NCBI RefSeq assembly: GCF_041154505.1
Contig: NZ_AP028672.1
Span: forward strand, 682,001-746,000
Source of the DNA: Acidovorax sp. A79
Lineage (GTDB): Bacteria; Pseudomonadota; Gammaproteobacteria; Burkholderiales; Burkholderiaceae_C
Length of the DNA stretch: 64,000 nucleotides
Direction: 5' to 3'
Below the pieces are notes generated by a model that was not told where the DNA came from, searched no databases, and saw only the letters and a list, made by a program, of their open reading frames with translations. The position numbers and the translations under genes were made by a program. Positions 8,826-16,874 of this stretch are shown here, in pieces. Positions within the stretch are counted from its first letter, which is position 1. Each line of letters opens with the position of its first letter.

Positions 8826-9791
8826 TCAACGGTCCACCGGCTCCGAAAGCTCGCCCGCCCCTTGCGCGCCTTGCTGCACGGCCTTCTCCACCGCCTCGCG
8901 CGTGAGCGTGGGCACGAAGCTCTCGATGAAGTGGTAGGCGTAGCCGCGCAGCCAGGCGCCCCTGCGCAGGCCCAGCCGCGTGAGGTTGACCTCGAACAGA
9001 TGGCCCGCGTCGATGAGCCGCAGGTGGCGGTCGCGCTCGGCGTCCACCGCGATCGATGCCACGATGCCCACGCCCATGCCCAGCTCCACATAGGTCTTGA
9101 TCACGTCGGCGTCCATGGCCGTCAGCACGATGTCGGGCGCGATGCCTTCGCGGGCAAACGCTTCGTCGATGTGCGCGCGGCCCGTGTAGCCCAGCTCGTA
9201 GGTGATGATGGGGTGCTGCGCAAGCTGCTCCAGCGTGACCGGCGCCTGCAGCTCCAGCAGCGGGTGGCCGGGCGGCACGACGATGCTGTGCGTCCAGCGG
9301 TAGCACGGCAGCGTGACCAGCGCGTCATAGCCCGCGAGCGCTTCGGTGGCGACGCCGATATCGGCCTCGCCGCTGAGCAGCATCTCGGCCACCTGGCGCG
9401 GCGAGCCCTGGTGCAGGTGCAGCGACACCTGCGGAAACAGCGCGCGGAAGTCGCGCACCACCTGCGGCAGCGCGTAGCGCGCCTGCGAGTGCGTGGCCGC
9501 CACCGACAGGCGGCCCTGCGCGCTGTCGCTGAAATCCTGCCCCGCGCGCTTGAGGTTGTCGGCTTCGAGCAGCAGACGCTCCACCGTGGGCAGCAGGACT
9601 GCGCCCGGCGGGGTCAGGCCCGTGAGGCGCTTGCCCGCGCGCACGAAAATCTCCACGCCCAGTTCTTCTTCCAGTTCGCGGATCTGCCGGCTCACGCCGG
9701 GTTGCGAGGTATGCAGCATGTTGGCCACCTCGGTGAGGTTGAAGCCCCGGCGCACGGCTTCGCGCACGGAGCGCAGTTGCTGAAAATTCAT
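8826..9791 (-). CDS. cysB: LysR-family regulator of the CysB/Cbl group
   Basis: The 321-residue protein has the CysB-type N-terminal winged helix (MNFQQLRSVREAVRRGFNLTEVANMLHTSQPGVSRQI by its parts) and a periplasmic-binding-like effector domain. The effector domain includes QARYALPQV and the ligand-pocket TTRY-equivalent region. CysB-type proteins activate sulfate and sulfonate assimilation when cysteine is scarce, sensing O-acetylserine or sulfate/APS. Directly upstream on the same strand are ssuF, ssuBACD and other sulfur genes, so a role as CysB or as the sulfonate-specific Cbl/SsuR type fits. The exact subtype cannot be settled from the sequence alone. Confidence 0.9.
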   Translation of the reverse strand: MNFQQLRSVREAVRRGFNLTEVANMLHTSQPGVSRQIRELEEELGVEIFVRAGKRLTGLTPPGAVLLPTVERLLLEADNLKRAGQDFSDSAQGRLSVAATHSQARYALPQVVRDFRALFPQVSLHLHQGSPRQVAEMLLSGEADIGVATEALAGYDALVTLPCYRWTHSIVVPPGHPLLELQAPVTLEQLAQHPIITYELGYTGRAHIDEAFAREGIAPDIVLTAMDADVIKTYVELGMGVGIVASIAVDAERDRHLRLIDAGHLFEVNLTRLGLRRGAWLRGYAYHFIESFVPTLTREAVEKAVQQGAQGAGELSEPVDR

Positions 9792-9937
9792 GGGTCCCTG
9801 TAGAGATGGATGGGCGGGGCGGCCCGCTCGGCATGGCCACCCGCGCGGAAATCGGCCCGCCGCGCGCAGACCTCGTCGCCCGGCCTGAACCGAACCGGTG
9901 CACGCGCCTCGCCGGCCTCCCAGCGCAGACAGGCGTT

Positions 9938-10001
9938 CGCTATATTTTCAATAGCTGCCAGCGCTTTACCAGAAAGCGCCGGCGGCCCATTTTCATCAAA
10001 T
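9938..10001 (+). repeat. Dispersed repeat family A, copy 2
   Basis: The copy has the AT-rich head ctatattttcaatagct, the hairpin AGCGCTTT-loop-AAAGCGC and a tail ending in tcatcaaat. It lies five bases behind the stop of the first ssuF gene; copy 3 occupies the same place behind the second ssuF gene. Confidence 0.75.
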
Positions 10002-10006
10002 CCGGA

Positions 10007-10222
10007 TCACAGCTTGGCGATGGACACTTCGGTGGACTTGACCAGCGCCACCACGTCGGAGCCCACGACCAGGGCCAGGTCGTCCACCGAGCGGGTGGTG
10101 ATGACCGACGTGACGATGCCCCAGGGGGTTTCGACATCGACTTCGGAGACGACGTCGCCGCGAATGATTTCGCGCACCTTGCCCTTGAACTGGTTGCGGA
10201 CGTTGATGGCTTGGATGGACAT
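10007..10222 (-). CDS. ssuF: Molybdopterin-binding-like TOBE/Mop domain protein, SsuF-type, copy 1
   Basis: The 71-residue protein is a single Mop/TOBE domain (MSIQAINVRNQFKGKV start, VTSVITTRSVDDLAL centre, VVALVKSTEVSIAKL end), a fold that binds molybdate or molybdopterin. A similar small protein, SsuF, closes the ssuEADCBF operon of Pseudomonas putida and is needed for sulfonate use. This copy differs from the one at 13330-13545 at only two residues and at about 15 of 216 bases. It is cut off from the ssu genes by a TetR cassette and has its own 350-bp upstream region. Confidence 0.85.
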   Translation of the reverse strand: MSIQAINVRNQFKGKVREIIRGDVVSEVDVETPWGIVTSVITTRSVDDLALVVGSDVVALVKSTEVSIAKL

Positions 10223-10572
10223 GGAAAGGCTCCTGGAAGATGGAAAAAGAATGGGCAGGCACTTGGCGGTGGCGGGCTTCGACAACGATCTGCCGCGCGG
10301 GGTCACCCGCTACGCACCCACAAAACTAAACAACCAGAAGCAATGTAAATCAAGTTTCTTATACGAATAAATGGTCATTAGTCATAAGCTTTGGCTTAGA
10401 TGTGTGGGGCATGAGTTGCTGCCGCCACGGCATATGCGCGGGCCGTGGGAGTGCACCGTTGTTCGGGCCGCCCCACACGACGGCCGCCGCAAAACGCAGC
10501 CGCCCCGCCGGACCTCTCGATCTGGCGGAGCGAATGCAAGCGGCCGGTTCAGCCGGGGAAGTCGCTGGTGTC
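10223..10572. other. 350-bp intergenic region upstream of ssuF copy 1
   Basis: No convincing gene lies here. The stretch 10320-10400 is far more AT-rich than its surroundings and looks like a promoter region reading leftward into ssuF copy 1. It contains the inverted repeat TAAGC-tttg-GCTTA (10385-10398), the same half-site seen in the palindrome before the sulfate-reduction operon. It may be the original ssu promoter, left in place when the ssuF-containing segment was duplicated. Confidence 0.45.
10385..10398. promoter_or_regulatory. Inverted repeat TAAGC-N4-GCTTA, possible CysB-type site
   Basis: The two 5-bp arms are perfect and lie in an AT-rich patch about 165 bp before the start of ssuF copy 1. 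The half-sites are those of the 14-bp palindrome at 25097-25110. Assignment to CysB is a guess from the sulfur context. Confidence 0.35.
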
Positions 10573-11280
10573 TCAGGCGGGCTGCGGCAGGTAGCTCGGC
10601 CGCGTGGCCGTCATCGACAGCTTGACGTGCTGCGTGAGTTCATCGGCCAGCACCTCGTCCGCACCCGCCGCCAGACCGTCCAGCGCGCGCTGCACGATCT
10701 GCTCGGGGCTCGACTTGGGAACGTCGAAGCCGCGCGTCAGGTCGGTATCGACATAGGCCATGTGCAGCCCCAGCACCTGCGTCTTTTGCGCCGCCAGTTC
10801 GTGGCGCAGCGCGTTGGTCAGCGACCAGGCGGCGGACTTGCTGGCCGAATACGCCGCCAGCTCGCCGCCGTTGACCCACGACGCCACCGACAGCACATTG
10901 AGCAGCGCGCCGCCGCCGTTGGCCGCGAGGATGGGTGCGAACGCCTTGCTGACACGCAGCACGGAGAAGAAGTTGGTGTCGAAGAGGCGGCGCGCGACCT
11001 CTTCGCTGTCGGCGGCCAGAAAGCCCCCGGGCTGGGCGATGCCGGCGTTGTTGATCACCAGTGTCACGTCGGGCGCCGCTGCCACAGCGGCCGCTACATC
11101 GGCCGGGTTGTTGACATCCAGGCGCAGGGCCTGCACGCCGGGCTGGGGCGTGATGGTGGCGGGGTCGCGCGCACCGGCGTAGACCTTGCGTGCGCCGCGG
11201 GCGAGCAGCTCGCGCGCAAATGCCAGGCCGATGCCGCGGTTGGCACCGGTGATGAGGACGACAGCGTTTTCGATCTTCAT
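10573..11280 (-). CDS. Short-chain dehydrogenase/reductase
   Basis: The 235-residue protein is a classical SDR. It has TGANRGIG near residue 11 for dinucleotide binding, the NNAG strand near 80, a serine in VLSVASW and the YSASKSA catalytic tyrosine-lysine motif near 145-149. The ATG at 11280 is preferred over upstream in-frame starts because GGAGA lies 7 bases before it. It is the last gene of a three-gene unit (TetR regulator, oxidoreductase, SDR) on the minus strand. The substrate is unknown; a reactive aldehyde or ketone is a reasonable guess. Confidence 0.9.
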   Translation of the reverse strand: MKIENAVVLITGANRGIGLAFARELLARGARKVYAGARDPATITPQPGVQALRLDVNNPADVAAAVAAAPDVTLVINNAGIAQPGGFLAADSEEVARRLFDTNFFSVLRVSKAFAPILAANGGGALLNVLSVASWVNGGELAAYSASKSAAWSLTNALRHELAAQKTQVLGLHMAYVDTDLTRGFDVPKSSPEQIVQRALDGLAAGADEVLADELTQHVKLSMTATRPSYLPQPA

Positions 11281-11369
11281 GGAAATCTCCAGAGGGACAG
11301 GTTGAACGGATGGGAGGTTGGGTGGGGACTGACGGCGTGTGAAAAAGGGATTTGCAGCGGCCTGCTGGC

Positions 11370-12371
11370 TCACACCACCTTGATGACGACCTTGCCCTTG
11401 GCGCGGCCCGCTTCCACATAGGCCAGGGCATCGTTGGTGGCGCTGAACGGAAAGACTTTGTCGACCACCGGGCGGATGGCGCCCGCTTCGACAAGGCGCG
11501 TGATCTCCCGCAGCTGCGCACCGTGTGCCCGCATGAAGAGGAACGAGTAGCCCACGCCCAGCGCTTTGGCGCGCCGCCGGGTGCCCGCGCTCAGCAGGCG
11601 CATCACCAGCCGCACCAAGCCGGGGGCGCGAATGGCTTGGCCGAATGCCGGGTCGGGCGGGCCGGAGATCGAGACGACCTGGCCGCCGGGCTTGAGCACG
11701 CGCAGCGACTTGGCCAGCGCCTTGCCGTCCTGGCTGTGCAGCACGACGTCGTAGTCGCGCAGCACCTCTTCGAAGTCCTGCGTCTTGTAGTCGATGACGA
11801 CGTCGGCGCCCAGGCTTTGGACCAGCGCCGCATTGCCCGCGCTGGCCGTGGTGGCGACGGTGGCGCCCAGGTGCCTGGCCAGCTGGATGGCAAAGGTGCC
11901 CACCCCGCCGGACCCCGCCTGGATGAAGACCTTCTGGCCTTTTTTCAGCTGCGCCTTTTCCACCAGCGCCTGCCAGGCCGTGAGGCCCACCAGCGGGATC
12001 GACGCCGCCTCTTCCATCGTCAGGCCCCGGGGCTTGAGCGCCAGCGAGGACTCCTTGACGGCGATGAGTTCTGCAAAGGCGCCGATGCGGAAATCGTCGG
12101 CCCGGGCGTAGACCTCGTCGCCGGGCTTGAACTGCCGCACACGCGGCCCCACGCTGACCACCACGCCCGCCACGTCATGCCCGAGGACGAGGGGCATCTT
12201 GTAGGGCAGGATGAGCTTGAACTCACCGTCGCGGATCTTCGAGTCCAGCTGGTTGATTCCCGCCGCATGCACGGAGACCAGCACCTCGTCGTCGCGCAGA
12301 TCCGGGGCGGGCATATCGGCAAGCCGCAGCGCGGCCTTTTTGGCATAGCGGTCGAGGACAAAGGCTTTCAT
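11370..12371 (-). CDS. NADP-dependent quinone oxidoreductase-like MDR protein
   Basis: The 333-residue protein is a zinc-independent medium-chain dehydrogenase/reductase. It has a GroES-like N-terminal half with VLGHDVAGVV and GDEVYAR. The Rossmann half carries QAGSGGVGTFAIQLARHLGA near residue 150. Members reduce quinones or alkenals with NADPH. A palindrome matching the TetR-gene operator lies 58 bp upstream, so the gene is probably repressed by the TetR protein encoded before it. The SDR gene follows 89 bp downstream on the same strand. Confidence 0.9.
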   Translation of the reverse strand: MKAFVLDRYAKKAALRLADMPAPDLRDDEVLVSVHAAGINQLDSKIRDGEFKLILPYKMPLVLGHDVAGVVVSVGPRVRQFKPGDEVYARADDFRIGAFAELIAVKESSLALKPRGLTMEEAASIPLVGLTAWQALVEKAQLKKGQKVFIQAGSGGVGTFAIQLARHLGATVATTASAGNAALVQSLGADVVIDYKTQDFEEVLRDYDVVLHSQDGKALAKSLRVLKPGGQVVSISGPPDPAFGQAIRAPGLVRLVMRLLSAGTRRRAKALGVGYSFLFMRAHGAQLREITRLVEAGAIRPVVDKVFPFSATNDALAYVEAGRAKGKVVIKVV

Positions 12372-12428
12372 GGGGCATCCTGGGTGAGGGGCAAAGCGCA
12401 GAACCGTTCAGCTCGCAAGCAAATTCGC

Positions 12429-12442
12429 ATGATGATCATCAT
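12429..12442. promoter_or_regulatory. Palindromic operator, site 1 (before the oxidoreductase gene)
   Basis: ATGATGATCATCAT is a perfect 14-bp palindrome in the 106-bp gap between the TetR gene and the oxidoreductase gene. It has the same arms, ATGATG and CATCAT, as the site at the TetR gene start. Two identical half-site pairs in one small cassette strongly suggest the TetR protein binds here. Confidence 0.7.
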
Positions 12443-12477
12443 ATGTAAAGGCAAAAAAAAGCGCGCTGCTGGGGGAG

Positions 12478-13122
12478 TCAGCCGGGCGCGCCGGGCGGCG
12501 TGGCAGGCGCAGAGTCTGCAGCGTGCGTCGAATTCGTCAGCTGCGTCAGGTACTTGAGCGCGGCCTCGCGCAGGCTGTCCGACAGCGCGGGCTCGTCCAC
12601 CGCGCGGGCCAGCACCAGGGCGCCCACCATGGTGGCCATGGTGACCAGCGCCTGCTCGTGCGTACCGGGCTGCCCCCATTGCGGCGACTGGCGCGCGATG
12701 AGGTCGACCATTTCCTTGATGTGCCGGGTGGCCACGCGGCGCACCTCGGGCGCCTGGCGCGATGTCTCCGAGCCCAGGGCGACCAGCGGGCAGCCCATCT
12801 CGACGCTCTCGACATGCTGGCGCGACAGATAGGCCGAGAGCATGGCGGCCAGCGCGCGGGGCGACGGCTCGCCGGCCGCGGCACCGGCCGCCAGCGCTGC
12901 GGATTCCGTGCACGCCTTGGCGGCCGCCTCGGCCAGCATGGCCTCGCGGGAGTCGAAGTGCGCGTAGAAGGCGCCGTGCGTCAGGCCCGCCTCTTTCATG
13001 ATGTCCGCCACGCCCGTGCCGTGGTACCCCTGGCGCCGGATCGCGCGCGAGGCCACCGACACGATGCGCTCGTGCGTGGCCTCCTTGGCGGCGGCTCTGG
13101 AATGGGGCGTGGATTTTGGCAT
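12478..13122 (-). CDS. TetR-family transcriptional repressor
   Basis: The 214-residue protein has the TetR helix-turn-helix (GYHGTGVADIMKEAGLTHGAFYAHF, residues about 30-54) and a C-terminal ligand domain with conserved SRQAPEVRR and AALKYLTQL parts. The start at 13122 is preferred because the frame further upstream runs through the palindromic operator. ATG codons at 13131 and 13134 are possible alternatives. It probably represses itself and the oxidoreductase-SDR genes and responds to an electrophilic or toxic ligand, by analogy with similar regulators; the ligand is unknown. Confidence 0.9.
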   Translation of the reverse strand: MPKSTPHSRAAAKEATHERIVSVASRAIRRQGYHGTGVADIMKEAGLTHGAFYAHFDSREAMLAEAAAKACTESAALAAGAAAGEPSPRALAAMLSAYLSRQHVESVEMGCPLVALGSETSRQAPEVRRVATRHIKEMVDLIARQSPQWGQPGTHEQALVTMATMVGALVLARAVDEPALSDSLREAALKYLTQLTNSTHAADSAPATPPGAPG

Positions 13123-13134
13123 GATGCGCATCAT
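13121..13134. promoter_or_regulatory. Palindromic operator, site 2 (at the TetR gene start)
   Basis: ATGATGCGCATCAT is a perfect 14-bp palindrome touching the start codon of the TetR gene. It shares both 6-bp arms with site 1, differing only in the two central bases. Its position suits autorepression. Confidence 0.7.
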
Positions 13135-13261
13135 ACGACATATCACTCTGTATCGCAATCCCGGCCGTCTGCGCCGCTGCTTCTGCGAGGCCCCATCCAC
13201 CCAAGCCCCCTGCGCCCTCGACACCAGAGACTCAGGCCCTGCGAAAGGGCCTGTCTGCAAA

Positions 13262-13324
13262 CACTACAATTTTCATAGCGCCTTGCGCCCTACCAGCAAG
13301 CGGTAGGGGCCTATTTCTCTCACA
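13262..13324 (+). repeat. Dispersed repeat family A, copy 3 (diverged)
   Basis: The copy keeps the actacaattttcatag head, the agcaagcg arm and the aggggcctattt tail, but the hairpin arms have decayed. It lies just behind the stop of ssuF copy 2, matching copy 2 of the repeat behind ssuF copy 1. Confidence 0.6.
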
Positions 13325-13329
13325 TCCAC

Positions 13330-13545
13330 TCACAGCTTGGCGATGGACACCTCGGTCGACTTGACCAGCGCCACCACGTCGGAGCCCACGACCAACGCCA
13401 GCTCGTCCACCGAGCGCGTGGTGATGACCGACGTGACGATGCCCCAGGGCGTTTCGACATCGACCTCGGAGACGACATCGCCGCGCACGATCTCGCGGAC
13501 TTTGCCCTTGAACTGGTTACGGACGTTGATGGCTTGGATGGACAT
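13330..13545 (-). CDS. ssuF: Molybdopterin-binding-like TOBE/Mop domain protein, SsuF-type, copy 2
   Basis: The 71-residue Mop/TOBE protein is nearly identical to the one at 10007-10222 (isoleucine to valine in KVREI-V-RG, aspartate to glutamate in RSVDELAL). It lies 91 bp behind ssuB on the same strand, the place ssuF holds at the end of the Pseudomonas ssu operon, so this is likely the ancestral position. It may help sulfonate desulfurisation by an unknown mechanism. Confidence 0.88.
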   Translation of the reverse strand: MSIQAINVRNQFKGKVREIVRGDVVSEVDVETPWGIVTSVITTRSVDELALVVGSDVVALVKSTEVSIAKL

Positions 13546-13636
13546 GGGGTTCTCCTTGATGGCACCGTAGGGCGAAGAAAGGAATGACAGAAGACAAAAA
13601 AAGAAAGCAATAAAAGGCAGCAGGCGCCAGAAACGG

Positions 13637-14446
13637 CTATACCGCCCAGCGCAGACCATGCGCAGGCACGCCGGGCCACGGCGCTTCGTGCGCCGGTTCG
13701 CCATCGGGCTTTTGCAGCACGCGGTCCAGGATGCGTTTTTCAATGGCGGCAAAGGCAGCGTCGCCGTGCGACCGGGGGCGTGGCAGGTCGATGCGCTGGT
13801 CGAGCGCGATCTGGCCGTCCTCGATCAGGATCACGCGGTCGGCCAGGGCCACGGCCTCCTGCACATCGTGGGTCACCAGCAGCGCGGTGAAGCCGCTGCT
13901 GCGCCACAGGCCTTCGATGAGGCGGTGCATCTCGATGCGGGTCAGCGCATCGAGCGCGCCCAGGGGCTCGTCGAGCAGCAGCAGGCGCGGGTTGTGCACC
14001 AGCGCACGGGCCAGGGCCACGCGCTGGCGCTGGCCGCCGGACAGGCGTGCTGGCCACTCGGTCAGGCGGTCACCCAGGCCCACGCGCGCCAGCACGTCGG
14101 CGGCGGCGCCGCGCCGCGCGGGCGGCAGGCCCAGGGCCACGTTGTCGGCCACGCGCTTCCAGGGCAGCAGGCGCGAGTCCTGGAACATGATGCGGGTGTC
14201 GTCGCTCAGCCCGGCCACGTCCTTGCCGTCCAGGCGGATCGCGCCGCCCGAGACGGATTCGAGCCCGGCCACCAGGCGCAGCAGCGTGCTCTTGCCGCAG
14301 CCGCTGCGGCCCACGATGGCCACGAACTGGCCGGGCTCGATCACGAGTTCGGTCTTCTTGAGCACGTCGCGGGTGCCGTAGCGCTTGTCCACGCCGCGCA
14401 CTTCCAGGCGCACGCCTTGTGCGGCGGGGGTGTGGGTCTGGGTCAT
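13637..14446 (-). CDS. ssuB: Aliphatic sulfonate ABC transporter ATP-binding protein
   Basis: The 269-residue ATPase energises sulfonate uptake with SsuC and SsuA. It has Walker A GRSGCGKS at residues 46-53, the Q-loop [10 protein letters not shown], the signature LSGGQRQR, Walker [10 protein letters not shown] and the switch histidine in VTHD. The LPW after the Q-loop is typical of the nitrate/sulfonate/taurine group. The ATG at 14446 lies 4 bp behind the ssuA stop; upstream in-frame starts would run into that gene. Confidence 0.95.
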   Translation of the reverse strand: MTQTHTPAAQGVRLEVRGVDKRYGTRDVLKKTELVIEPGQFVAIVGRSGCGKSTLLRLVAGLESVSGGAIRLDGKDVAGLSDDTRIMFQDSRLLPWKRVADNVALGLPPARRGAAADVLARVGLGDRLTEWPARLSGGQRQRVALARALVHNPRLLLLDEPLGALDALTRIEMHRLIEGLWRSSGFTALLVTHDVQEAVALADRVILIEDGQIALDQRIDLPRPRSHGDAAFAAIEKRILDRVLQKPDGEPAHEAPWPGVPAHGLRWAV

Positions 14447-14450
14447 GGTG

Positions 14451-15422
14451 TCAGGCTCCGGTCTTGAACAGCGGCACGTCGAGCGCATTCACGCGCCTGG
14501 GCAGCAGCTTTTCGGCAAAGAAGGCATCGGCGATGCGTTGTTGTTCAGTCAGCGCCGCGGGCACCACGGCACGCACCTCGTAGCTGCGGCGGCTGTTGGC
14601 CAGCTCGATCACGCCCGCATCCAGCCCCCACACGGGCGCCAGCAGCGCGGCCGCGTCCTTGGGGCTTTGCTTGACCCAGACGCCAGCCTTTTGCAGCTCG
14701 GTGAAGAACACGCGCAGCACGTCGGGCCGCGCCTGGGCAAACGAAGTGCCTGCCAGGTAGTAGCGCTGGTAGGAGGCCAGGTCGCGCCCGTCGGCCAGCA
14801 CCCGCACAGTGGACTGCTTTTGCACGGCAGCGAGGAACGGGTCCCACACCACCCAGGCGTCGATGGCGCCGCGCTCGAAGGCGGCGCGGCCATCGGCGGG
14901 GGTCAGGTACGCGGGCTCGATGTCCTTGAACGCCAGGCCCGACTTTTCCAGTGCGGCGATCAACAAGAAGTGCACGCCAGCGGCCTTGGCAAAACCGATC
15001 TTCTTGCCCTTGAGGTCGGCAACCGTCTTGATGGGCGAGTCGGCGCGCACCACGATGGCCTGGGCGGATGGCGAAGGCGACTCCTGCGCCACGAAAGTGA
15101 GGTTGGCGCCCGCTGCCTGGGCAAACACCGGCACGGTGTCGGCCACGTCGGCGCTCACATCGATGTTGCCCAGGTTCAGCGCTTCGAGCAGCGGCAGGCC
15201 ACTGGTGAACTCGTGCCACGTCACCTTGACGTTGAGCGGCGCGAGCAACTGCTCCAGCGTGCCGCGCGTGCGCAGGATGGTGGTGAGGGTGGAGGATTTT
15301 TGAAGTCCTATGCGCAATGTTTGCAGGGTCTCAAGCTTGCCCTGCGCGGCGGCCAGGCCGCTCGACAGCGCGGCGATGGCACCCAGCATGGTGCGCCGAT
15401 GAATGTGGAAAGGGGTGGTCAT
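14451..15422 (-). CDS. ssuA: Aliphatic sulfonate-binding protein, paralogue 1
   Basis: The 323-residue periplasmic binding protein starts with an arginine-rich, Tat-like signal ([22 protein letters not shown]). It then has the family pattern: [11 protein letters not shown], a [18 protein letters not shown] segment, [18 protein letters not shown] and [11 protein letters not shown]. It delivers sulfonates to SsuBC. It is one of three paralogues here and the only one directly between ssuC and ssuB, so it is the likely partner of this transporter. The ATG at 15422 fits the signal peptide start. Confidence 0.93.
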   Translation of the reverse strand: MTTPFHIHRRTMLGAIAALSSGLAAAQGKLETLQTLRIGLQKSSTLTTILRTRGTLEQLLAPLNVKVTWHEFTSGLPLLEALNLGNIDVSADVADTVPVFAQAAGANLTFVAQESPSPSAQAIVVRADSPIKTVADLKGKKIGFAKAAGVHFLLIAALEKSGLAFKDIEPAYLTPADGRAAFERGAIDAWVVWDPFLAAVQKQSTVRVLADGRDLASYQRYYLAGTSFAQARPDVLRVFFTELQKAGVWVKQSPKDAAALLAPVWGLDAGVIELANSRRSYEVRAVVPAALTEQQRIADAFFAEKLLPRRVNALDVPLFKTGA

Positions 15423-15491
15423 GGTGGTCGATAACTTGAAATGAGGAGGAACTTGGCAACTCAGGGGCCGATGCATCGCCGCATCCCCTGC

Positions 15492-15617
15492 AACTGGCGC
15501 GCCCGGTGCGAGAGACGCCGCGCAAGGGCCGCCCCGCCGCCGCGCCGGTGTCGTCCCCCTTCCCCTAGCGCGCAGCGCGTAGAGAGAAGGAGGAAGCCGC
15601 GCAGCGGCTCAGGGGGT
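15492..15617 (-). repeat. Dispersed repeat family B, copy 1
   Basis: This is a diverged copy of the roughly 110-bp family whose leading end reads CCCCCTGAGCCGCTTCGCG. Here, on the minus strand, CCCCCTGAGCCGCTGCGCG supplies the last codon and the TGA stop of ssuC, and the rest fills the gap to ssuA. Confidence 0.65.
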
Positions 15618-16481
15618 TGCATAACCAGGATGCCAGCGCAGCCAGTAGCGCTCCAGGCCCTTGGCGAACAGATCGGCCAGCTTGCCCAGCAGTGCGTACA
15701 GCAGGATGCCGACCAGCACGATGTCGGTCTGCAAAAACTCGCGGGCGTTCATCGTGAGGTAGCCGATGCCCGCCTGAGCCGAGATGGTCTCGGCCACGAT
15801 CAGGATCACCCACATCAGGCCCAGCGAGAAGCGCAGGCCCACCAGAATGCTGGAGAGCGCGCCGGGCAGGATGATCTGCTTGTACAGCTGCCAGCGGCCG
15901 AGGCCATAGGTGCGCCCCATCTCGATCAAACCGGGGTCCACGTTGCGGATGCCGTGGAAGGTGTTGAGGTAGATCGGGAAGAACACCGACACGCTGATGA
16001 GGAATAGCTTGGCCGACTCATCGATGCCGAACCACAGGATGACCAGCGGAATCAGCGCCAGCGCGGGGATGTTGCGCACCATCTGGATGGTGGAGTCGAG
16101 CAAGGTCTCGAACACGCGCACCGAGCCCGTGAGCAGGCCCAGCAGCAGGCCCAGGCCACCGCCGATCGCCAGGCCCGCGAGCGCGCGGCCCGCGCTCACC
16201 TTGACATGGGTCCACAGCTCGCCCGACACGGTCAACGTCCAGGCGGCCTTGATCACCTCCAGGGGCGCGGGCAGCACCCGGGTGGAGAGCCATCCCTGCG
16301 ACGACGCGATCTGCCACAGCACGATCAGCCCCACGGGCACGGCCCAGGGCAGCAGGCGCTGCGCAACGCTGGCAAGGAAGCGGGCCAGCGGCGCGGGCAG
16401 CAAGGGACTCTCGATCGGCAGATCGACGGAGTCGGCCACGGGCGATACCTGCAGCTCTCGGACAGTCTGTGTCTGTGTCAT
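15609..16481 (-). CDS. ssuC: Aliphatic sulfonate ABC transporter permease
   Basis: The 290-residue inner-membrane protein has a variable N-terminus of about 40 residues, then about six membrane segments starting with LLPWAVPVGLIVLWQIA. The coupling-loop region is GRTYGLGRWQLYKQIILPGALSSI, the EAA-type motif that contacts SsuB. Its stop codon TGA falls inside a family B repeat. The start overlaps the stop of the VOC gene by four bases, so the genes are co-translated. Confidence 0.94.
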   Translation of the reverse strand: MTQTQTVRELQVSPVADSVDLPIESPLLPAPLARFLASVAQRLLPWAVPVGLIVLWQIASSQGWLSTRVLPAPLEVIKAAWTLTVSGELWTHVKVSAGRALAGLAIGGGLGLLLGLLTGSVRVFETLLDSTIQMVRNIPALALIPLVILWFGIDESAKLFLISVSVFFPIYLNTFHGIRNVDPGLIEMGRTYGLGRWQLYKQIILPGALSSILVGLRFSLGLMWVILIVAETISAQAGIGYLTMNAREFLQTDIVLVGILLYALLGKLADLFAKGLERYWLRWHPGYATP

Positions 16482-16852
16482 GGGTTGATTTCCGGTTCGT
16501 GGTCAGGCTCCAAGAACTCCAGCTGGTTGCCCGCCGGGTCCTTGACGTAAAAGCGCAGGTAGCCGGGCAGTGCGCGGTTTTCCACCAGCGCCAGTTCGGC
16601 CTGCAGCAGGCGGTGGCGCAATGCGGGCAGGTCCTGCACCTCGAAGGCCAGGTGCGATACCGCGGGCGCGGGCTGCCAGTGCTCGGTGGGCACCAGGTCG
16701 ATGCGCTGCGTGCCCGCGGCAAAGCGCAGCGTGTTGCCCGCCTGCAGGCGCACTTCGGGCAGCCCCAGCAGGCTGGCATAGAAGCGCCGGATGGGCGCCT
16801 CGGCACCGGCCGGAAAGGCCAGCTGCACATGGTTGATGGACTGGATGCTCAT
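16478..16852 (-). CDS. Glyoxalase/VOC-superfamily protein in the ssu operon
   Basis: The 124-residue protein shows the betaalphabetabetabeta pattern of the vicinal oxygen chelate fold. INHVQLAFP carries the first metal histidine, VSHLAFEV the second, and RFYVKDPAGNQLEFLEP the C-terminal glutamate. Related proteins are dioxygenases, isomerases or resistance proteins. It lies between ssuD and ssuC and overlaps ssuC, so it may act on a sulfonate-derived aldehyde or related compound; that link is inference only. Confidence 0.85.
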   Translation of the reverse strand: MSIQSINHVQLAFPAGAEAPIRRFYASLLGLPEVRLQAGNTLRFAAGTQRIDLVPTEHWQPAPAVSHLAFEVQDLPALRHRLLQAELALVENRALPGYLRFYVKDPAGNQLEFLEPDHEPEINP

Positions 16853-16874
16853 GGCATGGCTCCTGTCAGGGGTT

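Noticed and set aside
10402..11421. 339-codon plus-strand frame opposite the SDR gene
   Set aside because: The minus-strand SDR has the complete catalytic motif set; this frame has none.
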